Made by a program: the position numbers and the translations under genes. The notes under the pieces were generated by a model. The model saw nothing but the letters and a program-made list of their open reading frames with translations, made no database searches and was not told where the DNA came from. This document shows, piece by piece, positions 43,508 through 50,513 of a DNA stretch of 64,000 bases. The DNA lies in contig NZ_MAYH01000012.1 of the NCBI RefSeq assembly GCF_001684975.1, positions 124,001-188,000 on the forward strand, in the 5' to 3' direction. The stretch is from Chryseobacterium artocarpi. Lineage in GTDB: Bacteria > Bacteroidota > Bacteroidia > Flavobacteriales > Weeksellaceae. Position 1 is the first letter of the stretch. Each line of letters starts with the position of its first letter.

Positions 43508-43648
43508 TTATTCTATACATATAAATGGTGAACAAATTCCATTGCAGCACCATCCCACAGGACATGGGTTAGATTCATTACATCTGTCCATTTTTCCACC
43601 ATTAATCTGGCTGGCTTTTTCTCTGGAGATTTTTTTTAGATTTTTCAT
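43508..43648 (-). CDS. Cys-rich leader peptide 4 (46 aa)
   Basis: Leader MKNLKKISREKASQINGG ends in a classical double glycine. The core contains CNESNPCPVGWCCNGIC and a last Cys in FICIE. The VGWCC segment is shared with peptide 5, its nearest relative. A 37-base gap separates it from pep5. The double-glycine leader with hydrophobic residues at -4 and -12 fits C39-type peptidase substrates by family knowledge, but no such peptidase gene lies in this window. Confidence 0.82.
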   Translation of the reverse strand: MKNLKKISREKASQINGGKMDRCNESNPCPVGWCCNGICSPFICIE

Positions 43649-43685
43649 AGTCTAGAGGTTTTAATATTATGCTCAATTATTTTTA

Positions 43686-43829
43686 CTAATCAATCATACA
43701 TCTTTGTGGTTTGCAGACTCCCTGACAACACCATCCCACTGTACATGGGATACTTTCATTACACCTTGAAATAAGTCCACCATTGATTTGCTTTGCCGCT
43801 TCTCGGCTGATTTTCTTTAAATTTTTCAT
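43686..43829 (-). CDS. Cys-rich leader peptide 5 (47 aa)
   Basis: Leader MKNLKKISREAAKQINGG, core CNESIPCTVGWCCQGVC with the last Cys in PQRCMID. First gene of the three-gene unit pep5-pep4-pep3; a -7-like box lies 24 bases upstream of the ATG. The core charge differs from peptide 4, which is the type of variation expected in a diversifying peptide family. Function unknown. Confidence 0.82.
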   Translation of the reverse strand: MKNLKKISREAAKQINGGLISRCNESIPCTVGWCCQGVCKPQRCMID

Positions 43830-43852
43830 ATAATTTAGATTTTAATGTCATA

Positions 43853-43860
43853 CTAAAATA
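43853..43860 (-). promoter_or_regulatory. -7-like box upstream of peptide 5
   Basis: Minus strand TATTTTAG, one mismatch from TAnnTTTG, 24 bases before the ATG; the same element occurs at the same distance before peptide 2. Confidence 0.4.
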
Positions 43861-44081
43861 GTAAATAATTTTATATTATTCATTATTTGGTGAAAATATT
43901 TAATTGAAATTCAATGTTTTATGTGAGTGTTTTGACTTTGTTGTCGAAAAATATTAATGTTTTCTAAAGAAAATAATTGAGGGTAGGGATAAAAAAAATT
44001 ACCAATGAAACATTGATAATTGATTTATTGAATAAAATTGAGTATTCACAATTTTATGTATATCGTAAAGAATAGATTTCT

Positions 44082-44630
44082 TTAGAGTTCCGCTTCTGTA
44101 GGCTTTAGTTTTCTGAGTTGCTTTAAAATACCTTTTATGGCACCTTCGGTTCCTATTTTAATAGAATTGACAGTAGAGCCCAATAGACGCATATTTTTTC
44201 GGTAAGTATCATAATCTGTTTCTGTAATGAGACTTCCTTCAGCATCGAACAACTTCATGCTTACAACAACCTGATTGGAGAAAACATATTTTCCAAGTCC
44301 TACTTTAAAATATCGGACTTTAGAAACAATGGCAAAATCTGCATCGTTATTGACGCAGTAATCTGTGATTGTCTTTTTATCAATACTGTCAAAAGGAACC
44401 TGTACTTCTGCGCGAAGCATTTTATTTTTTCTTCCGCTGAAGTTGTCTGAAACAGCATCAAAAAAAGCATTGTTGGTAGGCTCTTTAATCTCATCAATAT
44501 CAGGCTCTACCTCAGGATTGAAGTATAGAACTTTTTTAATTTTATCGTCGGAATTCCTCTGTGCTTTTACTGAAGTAAAGCCAACCAATAAAAAAGTAGT
44601 AACTGCTGTAAAGAATATAAATTTTCTCAT
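44082..44630 (-). CDS. Exported protein of unknown function
   Basis: The 182-residue product has a Sec signal peptide (MRKFIFFTAVTTFLLVGFTS, cleavage near VKAQ). The mature part holds VLYFNPEVEPDIDEIKEP, YCVNNDADFAIVSKVRYFKV and VVVSMKLFDAEGSLI, resembling the alpha/beta fold of small lipoprotein-like domains that form outer-membrane-associated complexes (inference). A good -7 box lies upstream at 44645-44652. No family is recognised with certainty. Confidence 0.65.
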   Translation of the reverse strand: MRKFIFFTAVTTFLLVGFTSVKAQRNSDDKIKKVLYFNPEVEPDIDEIKEPTNNAFFDAVSDNFSGRKNKMLRAEVQVPFDSIDKKTITDYCVNNDADFAIVSKVRYFKVGLGKYVFSNQVVVSMKLFDAEGSLITETDYDTYRKNMRLLGSTVNSIKIGTEGAIKGILKQLRKLKPTEAEL

Positions 44631-44644
44631 TTGTAATTCGAATG

Positions 44645-44652
44645 CAAAATTA
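44645..44652 (-). promoter_or_regulatory. -7 box of the 44082-44630 gene
   Basis: Minus strand TAATTTTG (TAnnTTTG), 15 bases before the ATG. Confidence 0.5.
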
Positions 44653-44738
44653 CTGCCTTTTCGTCGAATTGTGTAAAATTTATTAAGAAATTTTTAACAT
44701 TTTTTTCTATCAAATTTGATTTATGAAATCAATAATGT

Positions 44739-44768
44739 TTGCAGAATCAAAAAATAGTCGTAATTTTG
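44739..44768 (+). promoter_or_regulatory. Promoter of rpsO
   Basis: TTG at 44739-44741, 19-nt spacer, TAATTTTG at 44761-44768: an ideal Bacteroidota promoter. The rpsO ATG is at 44804. Confidence 0.75.
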
Positions 44769-44803
44769 CACCCGTTACATAATAATCATTAAACAATATT
44801 GGA

Positions 44804-45073
44804 ATGTACTTAACAACAGACAAAAAGCAGGAAATTTTCGCACAACACGGAAAATCTGCACAGGACACAGGAAGCGCAGAAGGACAAATCGCTCTTTTCA
44901 CTTTCAGAATTAATCACTTATCTCAGCACTTAAAGGCTAACCGTCACGATTTCAACACAGAGAGATCTCTAGTGAAATTAGTAGGTAAGAGAAAAAGTTT
45001 ACTAGATTACCTTAAGAAAAAAGATATCGCAAGATATAGAGCAATTATTGCTGCATTAGGACTAAGAAAATAA
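44804..45073 (+). CDS. rpsO: 30S ribosomal protein S15
   Basis: The 89-residue protein has the S15 features: DTGSAEGQIALFTFRINHLS near residue 23, HLKANRHDFNTERSLVKLVG near residue 45 and the C-terminal KRKSLLDYLKKKD. Length equals the family standard. S15 binds 16S rRNA in the central domain and bridges to the 50S subunit. Its own promoter and terminator frame it as a single-gene unit, unlike the rpsO-pnp operon of many bacteria. Confidence 0.97.
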   Translation: MYLTTDKKQEIFAQHGKSAQDTGSAEGQIALFTFRINHLSQHLKANRHDFNTERSLVKLVGKRKSLLDYLKKKDIARYRAIIAALGLRK

Positions 45074-45092
45074 TCTATAAAGATTTTCAAAA

Positions 45093-45124
45093 TAAAGCAA
45101 CTTCGAAAGAGGTTGCTTTTTTTG
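45093..45124 (+). terminator. Terminator of rpsO
   Basis: AAAGCAAC/GTTGCTTT hairpin followed by T. Confidence 0.85.
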
Positions 45125-45348
45125 TTGTATCTCATCATCTGAGATGAAGTTGAAATATAGATTCCGAAATAAAATTATCACATTGTTTTTTCTGCGCAAT
45201 AAGATTGCGTATTTTATTTTTTACTTTGTATTATCAAAACAGAAAGCCTCAAGAAATAATACTAAAAAAAACTTTTATGATAATTGTTTTGTCATAGAAC
45301 ATCCGAATGAATATTATTACCTAAATCAGTTCTAGTGGGGATAATCAG

Positions 45349-45708
45349 CTATTCTTTGTTTTTTCCAATCTTTCCTAAATGTGTATTTTGGAAACTATCC
45401 GGATATTTTAGTCCATATCCTAATATTCTATCAAAAGCAGAGTGGGAGAATAAAATAGCTCCAGCCATCTGTAAATAGGGAAGCGATAAGGCTGTTCCTA
45501 TAAGATAAACGGCGACAGCCACTCCAAAATGATGAAACAGGTTGTAGCAAAATGCACCTACTTTATTATTAACAGTATATCCCAACATAGAAATATCCGG
45601 AGCAAGGAATAATCCTGCAAACCACCACCATGAGTATTCTGTATGTGCAAAAGCTAGAATTCCAAGGGCTAAAAAGGCAGCATATTCGAGTTTTAATTGG
45701 ATGTTCAT
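45349..45708 (-). CDS. DUF4260 membrane protein
   Basis: The 119-residue protein has several hydrophobic segments and the DUF4260 landmarks WWWFAGLFLAPDISMLGY near residue 28, GAFCYNLFHHFGVAVAV near residue 51 and HSAFDRILGYGLKYPDSF near residue 88. It is an integral inner-membrane protein. His and Asp residues in the segments may bind metal or form an active site; no function is established. It sits alone between rpsO and the sugar transporter. Confidence 0.85.
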   Translation of the reverse strand: MNIQLKLEYAAFLALGILAFAHTEYSWWWFAGLFLAPDISMLGYTVNNKVGAFCYNLFHHFGVAVAVYLIGTALSLPYLQMAGAILFSHSAFDRILGYGLKYPDSFQNTHLGKIGKNKE

Positions 45709-45782
45709 CAGAATAGAAAATTTAAGAGATCTGTAAAATAGGTCGTAATTTCCAAGATAAAGTTACAGGCTATGATGGATAG

Positions 45783-45803
45783 AATAATTCGTGAATTCGT
45801 GGC
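45783..45803. repeat. Dispersed intergenic repeat, copy 1
   Basis: AATAATTCGTG-A-ATTCGTGGC recurs with one substitution at 50365-50385. The internal doubled ATTCGTG is notable. Possibly a small dispersed family in this genome. Confidence 0.5.
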
Positions 45804-45944
45804 TAAAAAATACTAGACGATAAGGTTTTAGAGAATCAGCCTGTTTTATAATGTGCGATAATATCTAGTAATTGCTCTATGTAATCTATGAGGTTTAAAA
45901 TATTTTTTTGTTTGTTACCACATAGGAGCATAGGAAGAAGTCAT

Positions 45945-45979
45945 AAAAATAGGCTGTTTCAAAAAGATGAAACAGCCTG
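45945..45979 (-). terminator. Terminator of the sugar transporter gene
   Basis: AGGCTGTTTCA/TGAAACAGCCT perfect 11-bp hairpin with a T-rich minus-strand tail. Confidence 0.9.
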
Positions 45980-46002
45980 TTATGTTATTATATGTATATT
46001 AT

Positions 46003-47421
46003 TTAATGTCCTGATTTGGCTTCAGTGCTTTCTACATGCCCCAGGTATTTAGTACAATAGGCACCGAAAATTAGAATTACCAGATAACAGAATACAGGAA
46101 TAATAAACGAATGCTGTACTCCAAACTGATCTGCAAGATACCCTTGGAAAATAGGAACAATAGCACCTCCAAGAATAGCCATAACCACTAAAGAAGATCC
46201 CTGGCTTGTATACTTTCCTAATCCTGAAATCGCCAGCGTATAAATATTAGAGAACATAATTGAATTGAAAATCCCGATTCCTAAAACACTGTACATTGCT
46301 AATTCACCATGATTTACCATTGTGGAAATCAATAGAATAACGTTAATGGCTGCAAATATAGAAAGTGTTCTTGCAGGAGCTGCTTTTCCAACAAAAAATG
46401 CTGCGAAATTCAGTAATATGAACACAAGGAAGAAGCTGATTTGTGCAAAGCTAAGATCTACAATACTGAAAATTACTAAGAAAACCAGTGTTGCTGCACC
46501 TAGCATGTAAATAGCCTTTTTAGCCTGACTGATTGAATGATTTAATGAAATAGCTCCTAAGAAACGCCCAATCATTGCACCTCCCCAATATAATGACAGG
46601 TAGTTTTTACTGATCGCTTCATTGAATTTCATGGTCTCTTCAAGGAAACTGATGATAAAGCTTCCAACGGCTACTTCTCCTCCAACATAGCAGAACATAG
46701 CAAAAACTCCGAATTTTAAATGATTGAATTTCAATGCGCCCCAACCTTGTACACTTTCTTCCGTCTCCGTTTGAAATGAAGGCAACTTTACTCTTGAAAT
46801 TAGTAAGCCTACCAATAAAAGGATTGCTGCAAAGATTAAATAAGGTATTCTTGTTGCTACTGCACTGAAGGTTCCGTCTGGTTCGGAAAACAATTCAAAA
46901 ATCAAATGTCCTCCCAATACCGGAGCAATTGTGGTTCCAAAAGCATTAAAAGCCTGAGTCATATTCAGTCGGCTGGATGCCGAATCTTCCGAACCAAGCA
47001 ATGAAACATATGCGTTGGCGGTAATTTGTAAAACCGTAAATCCCAGACCTAAAATAAATAAGGCTCCGAGGAATAAAGGATAATAAGAGAATGTAGCAGC
47101 CGGATAGAATAGAATACATCCTAATGCTGCCAAACCGATTCCAAATAAAATTCCTTTTTTGTATCCTACTTTGTTGATAGGATCGCCTTTGGAAATGGAA
47201 ATCAGAAAATAAATTAAGGATCCTATAAAGTACGCTCCGAAGAAACAGAACTGTACCAGCATGGATTCAAAAAAGGTAAGTTTAAAAAGTTGTTTCAGGT
47301 AAGGGATCAGAATATCATTCATACAGGTGATGAATCCCCACATAAAAAACAGCAGGGTGATGGTAATCAATGGAACCGTATAATTCCTGCTTTGAGATTG
47401 TACTTCTTTATTCATAAACAT
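46003..47421 (-). CDS. Sugar MFS transporter (FucP/GluP-like)
   Basis: The 472-residue protein has 12 TM segments. TLLFFMWGFITCMNDILIPY in TM1 and LVQFCFFGAYFIGSL in TM2 are typical of the fucose/glucose-galactose proton symporter family (TIGR01272-like). ALGCILFYPAATFSYYPLFL and TANAYVSLLG continue the pattern. It imports a hexose across the inner membrane with protons; which one cannot be decided. A promoter lies at 47491-47521; the gene is monocistronic. Confidence 0.9.
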   Translation of the reverse strand: MFMNKEVQSQSRNYTVPLITITLLFFMWGFITCMNDILIPYLKQLFKLTFFESMLVQFCFFGAYFIGSLIYFLISISKGDPINKVGYKKGILFGIGLAALGCILFYPAATFSYYPLFLGALFILGLGFTVLQITANAYVSLLGSEDSASSRLNMTQAFNAFGTTIAPVLGGHLIFELFSEPDGTFSAVATRIPYLIFAAILLLVGLLISRVKLPSFQTETEESVQGWGALKFNHLKFGVFAMFCYVGGEVAVGSFIISFLEETMKFNEAISKNYLSLYWGGAMIGRFLGAISLNHSISQAKKAIYMLGAATLVFLVIFSIVDLSFAQISFFLVFILLNFAAFFVGKAAPARTLSIFAAINVILLISTMVNHGELAMYSVLGIGIFNSIMFSNIYTLAISGLGKYTSQGSSLVVMAILGGAIVPIFQGYLADQFGVQHSFIIPVFCYLVILIFGAYCTKYLGHVESTEAKSGH

Positions 47422-47490
47422 TTATTTATCTGTATTAAGGATAACACCTTAACTTTTTTGCCTACAGCATTATTATTTTGTGAAGCAGGG

Positions 47491-47521
47491 CAAATATAGG
47501 AATCAGCCTATGGTTTTGCAA
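47491..47521 (-). promoter_or_regulatory. Promoter of the sugar transporter gene
   Basis: Minus strand TTG (47519-47521), 20-nt spacer, TATATTTG (47491-47498). Confidence 0.65.
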
Positions 47522-47783
47522 TTATTTTAATGGTTTTTATAATGAGGTGTATACTTTTTATGATATTGAAATGTTATTTTCATTTTTTGAGACAATAATA
47601 CAAAAACAACGTGATTTTTCAATGAAATATTGTGGAAAATCATCGGGTTATATTTTTTGAAAAATAAATAAGCTGAGCTTATTCTTCATAATTTTTTTAA
47701 TTTTCATAAAACTGATAGCCAAAATTTTGTATTTTGAGAGCCTATTATGTAATTGAAAAAAATTAATATATCATTATTATTAG

Positions 47784-47791
47784 TACCTTTG
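47784..47791 (+). promoter_or_regulatory. -7 box of pnp
   Basis: TACCTTTG matches TAnnTTTG and is followed by GCATACG; the ATG is 65 bases downstream, leaving a leader of about 55 nt. Confidence 0.65.
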
Positions 47792-47856
47792 CATACGAAA
47801 ATTTAAAGAGTTTAAATATTAATCATACTCAATACGGAGTATAAAGAAGCAAATTT

Positions 47857-50106
47857 ATGAGTATACCTCAAGCGTTTATAGAAACGGTAACCCTTGCAGA
47901 CGGAAGGGAAATCACTATTGAAACGGGGAAGCTGGCTAAGCAGGCTGACGGATCTGTAGTAGTGAAATGTGGTGGAACAATGCTATTAGCAACTGTTGTA
48001 GCCAACAAAGAAGCAAATCCTGGTGTAGACTTTTTACCATTAACGGTAGATTATAGAGAAAAGTTTTATGCAGGTGGAAGAATTCCTGGGAATTTCTTCC
48101 GTAGAGAAGCAAAACCATCAGATGATGAAGTGCTTACAATGAGATTGGTGGACAGAGTATTGCGTCCGCTTTTCCCTGAAGATTTCCACGCGGAAGTACA
48201 GGTAATGATCTCATTAATTTCTTACGATAAAGAAGTAATGCCTGAGGCTCTAGCAGGTCTTGCAGCTTCTGCAGCAATCGCAATCACAGATATTCCTTTT
48301 GACGGACCAATGTCTGAAGCGAGAGTAGTAAGAATTGACGGACAATTATCCGTAAACCCAAGCTATGAAAATTTACTGAAAGCTGATATCGATATCATGG
48401 TGGGAGCTACTAAAGACTCCATCGTAATGGTAGAAGGTGAAATGAAGGAAATCACTGAGCAGGAAATGCTTGAGGCAATCAACTTCGCTCACGTAGAGAT
48501 CAAGAAACAGATCGAAGCTCAGGAAAGATTAGCTGCAAAAGTAGGTAAAGCTTTTCCTAAAAGAGAATACAGCCACGAAGAACACGACGAAGAAATTCGT
48601 GAAAAAGTATGGAAAGAATGCTATGACAAAGTATATGAAGTAGCAAGAACTCCATCTAATAAAGAAGAAAGAGGAGATAAATTCAAAGCAATTCGTGAGG
48701 AATTTTTAGCACAATATGCTGAAAATGAAGAAGAATTAGCAAGAGTAACTCCTTTCGTTAAAGTATATTACCATGACGTAGAGAAAGAAGCAATGCGTCA
48801 GATGATCCTTGAAGACAACATCCGTCTTGATGGTCGTGATCCACAAACAATCCGTCCAATCTGGTCAGAAATTGATTACCTTCCGGGAGCACACGGTTCT
48901 GCAATCTTTACAAGAGGTGAAACTCAGTCTTTAACAGCTGTAACTTTAGGTTCTGTAAAAGATGCAAACATGATCGACAGCGTAATTACGCAGCACGACG
49001 AAAGATTCTTCCTACACTATAATTTCCCTCCATTCTCAACAGGTGAAGCAAGACCTTTAAGAGGTACTTCAAGAAGAGAAGTTGGACACGGAAACTTAGC
49101 TCAAAGAGCATTAACAGCAGTAATCCCTGCAGAAAATCCATATACAATCAGAATCGTTTCTGATATCCTTGAATCTAACGGTTCATCTTCAATGGCAACA
49201 GTTTGTGCTGGTACATTAGCATTGATGGATGCCGGAGTTCAGATTACAAAACCAGTATCTGGTATTGCAATGGGATTGATCACGGATAAAAAATCTGGAA
49301 AATGGACTGTACTTTCTGATATCTTAGGAGATGAAGATCACCTTGGAGATATGGACTTTAAAGTAACAGGTACTGCAGACGGTATCACAGCTTGTCAGAT
49401 GGATATCAAAATTCAGGGACTTTCTATGGACATCATGGAGAAAGCTTTGATGCAGGCTAAAGACGGAAGATTACACATCCTTAACAAGATCACTGAAACA
49501 ATTTCTACACCAAGAGCAGACGTTAAACCTCACGCTCCGAAAATGGTGGTAATGGAAATCCCTAAAGATTTCATTGGTGCTGTAATCGGACCTGGTGGAA
49601 AAATTATCCAACAATTACAAAAAGATACAGAAACGGTTATTGCTATCGAAGAGATGGGAGAAATCGGACGTATCGAAATTTCTGGTACAGACAGAGAGAA
49701 AATCAATGCTGCTATTGCAAGAATTAATGAGATTACTTTCGTACCGGTGATAGGTGAAGTTTACAAAGGTAAAGTAGTGAAAGTAATGGACTTTGGTGCA
49801 TTCGTAGCTATTGCTAAAGGAACAGAAGGACTTCTTCACATTTCAGAAATTGAATGGGCTCGTTTAGACAAAGTTCCTTATGCTGAAGGTGATGAAGTAG
49901 AAGTGAAGTTCATGGGTTATGATGACCGTAAGAAAATGAAACTTTCCCGTAAAGTTCTTTTACCAAGACCTCCAAGACCTGAAAGACCAGAAGGTCAAGG
50001 TAGACCAGACGGACAAAGAAGACCGGATGGGCAAAGAAGACCAGAAGGACAAAAGCCACAAGCTGAAAAACCAGCTGAAGATCAAACACCTTCTACTGAA
50101 GCTTAA
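47857..50106 (+). CDS. pnp: Polyribonucleotide nucleotidyltransferase (PNPase)
   Basis: The 749-residue protein has two RNase PH-like cores (residues 10-225 and 325-560), a KH domain ([20 protein letters not shown] near 570) and an S1 domain ([20 protein letters not shown] near 635). The second core contains [20 protein letters not shown]. PNPase degrades RNA 3' to 5' by phosphorolysis, and the trimer has an RNA channel. The C-terminus carries a Pro/Arg/Gly-rich repetitive tail of about 40 residues ([17 protein letters not shown]) after the S1 domain. A terminator follows at 50132-50158. Confidence 0.97.
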   Translation: MSIPQAFIETVTLADGREITIETGKLAKQADGSVVVKCGGTMLLATVVANKEANPGVDFLPLTVDYREKFYAGGRIPGNFFRREAKPSDDEVLTMRLVDRVLRPLFPEDFHAEVQVMISLISYDKEVMPEALAGLAASAAIAITDIPFDGPMSEARVVRIDGQLSVNPSYENLLKADIDIMVGATKDSIVMVEGEMKEITEQEMLEAINFAHVEIKKQIEAQERLAAKVGKAFPKREYSHEEHDEEIREKVWKECYDKVYEVARTPSNKEERGDKFKAIREEFLAQYAENEEELARVTPFVKVYYHDVEKEAMRQMILEDNIRLDGRDPQTIRPIWSEIDYLPGAHGSAIFTRGETQSLTAVTLGSVKDANMIDSVITQHDERFFLHYNFPPFSTGEARPLRGTSRREVGHGNLAQRALTAVIPAENPYTIRIVSDILESNGSSSMATVCAGTLALMDAGVQITKPVSGIAMGLITDKKSGKWTVLSDILGDEDHLGDMDFKVTGTADGITACQMDIKIQGLSMDIMEKALMQAKDGRLHILNKITETISTPRADVKPHAPKMVVMEIPKDFIGAVIGPGGKIIQQLQKDTETVIAIEEMGEIGRIEISGTDREKINAAIARINEITFVPVIGEVYKGKVVKVMDFGAFVAIAKGTEGLLHISEIEWARLDKVPYAEGDEVEVKFMGYDDRKKMKLSRKVLLPRPPRPERPEGQGRPDGQRRPDGQRRPEGQKPQAEKPAEDQTPSTEA

Positions 50107-50131
50107 TAAGATTTATTCTTAGATATAAAAG

Positions 50132-50158
50132 AAATCCCTCAATTTTGAGGGATTTTTT
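50132..50158 (+). terminator. Terminator of pnp
   Basis: AAATCCCTC/GAGGGATTT with loop AATTTT and a T run. Confidence 0.9.
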
Positions 50159-50513
50159 GTTTTATATTGCTTAATTTTTGTTAGAAACGCAAAGACGCAA
50201 AGTTTTTTTAATAGAATACTTTTTTAGGGCGCAATAGAATCAAAGATTCTCAGCAAGGATACTGCTTTACTTTTGCTACGGATACACGAATAGCTTTATT
50301 CCATGTGGTGAAAATTATACCATTTTTAAATCTAATAGAAGCCATAGGTTTTATTTGTAAATAAAATAATTCGTGTATTCGTGGCGATTAAAAGCAATTT
50401 AAAAAGATCTGCGTCATCTGCAAAATCCGCGAGAGATCAACAGGATTCAATTTTACCGTAGATAATCCTATACCTTAAATGCATCTTCGTATTTTCTAGC
50501 AACTGCATAAAAC
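50159..50513. other. Intergenic region with repeat-like sequence
   Basis: It contains ACGCAAAGACGCAAAG (50187-50202) and the dispersed element at 50365-50385, but no reading frame with codon character. No terminator for the minus-strand gene at 50514 is evident. Confidence 0.5.
50365..50385. repeat. Dispersed intergenic repeat, copy 2
   Basis: AATAATTCGTG-T-ATTCGTGGC, one base different from the copy at 45783-45803. Confidence 0.5.

Larger units (their letters stand above)
45709..46002. other. Intergenic region with a dispersed repeat
   Basis: It contains the 21-base element at 45783-45803, which recurs at 50365-50385, and the transporter terminator. No gene is seen. Confidence 0.5.
47422..47856. 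other. Divergent promoter region of the sugar transporter and pnp
   Basis: The 435 bases hold a minus-strand promoter at 47491-47521 and a plus-strand -7 box at 47784-47791. The rest is AT-rich and shows no gene or stable hairpin. Confidence 0.6.

Noticed and set aside
45144..45335. A 63-codon plus-strand ORF downstream of rpsO
   Set aside because: Composition is what AT-rich noncoding DNA gives (Phe, Lys, Asn, Tyr); no promoter or conserved motif.
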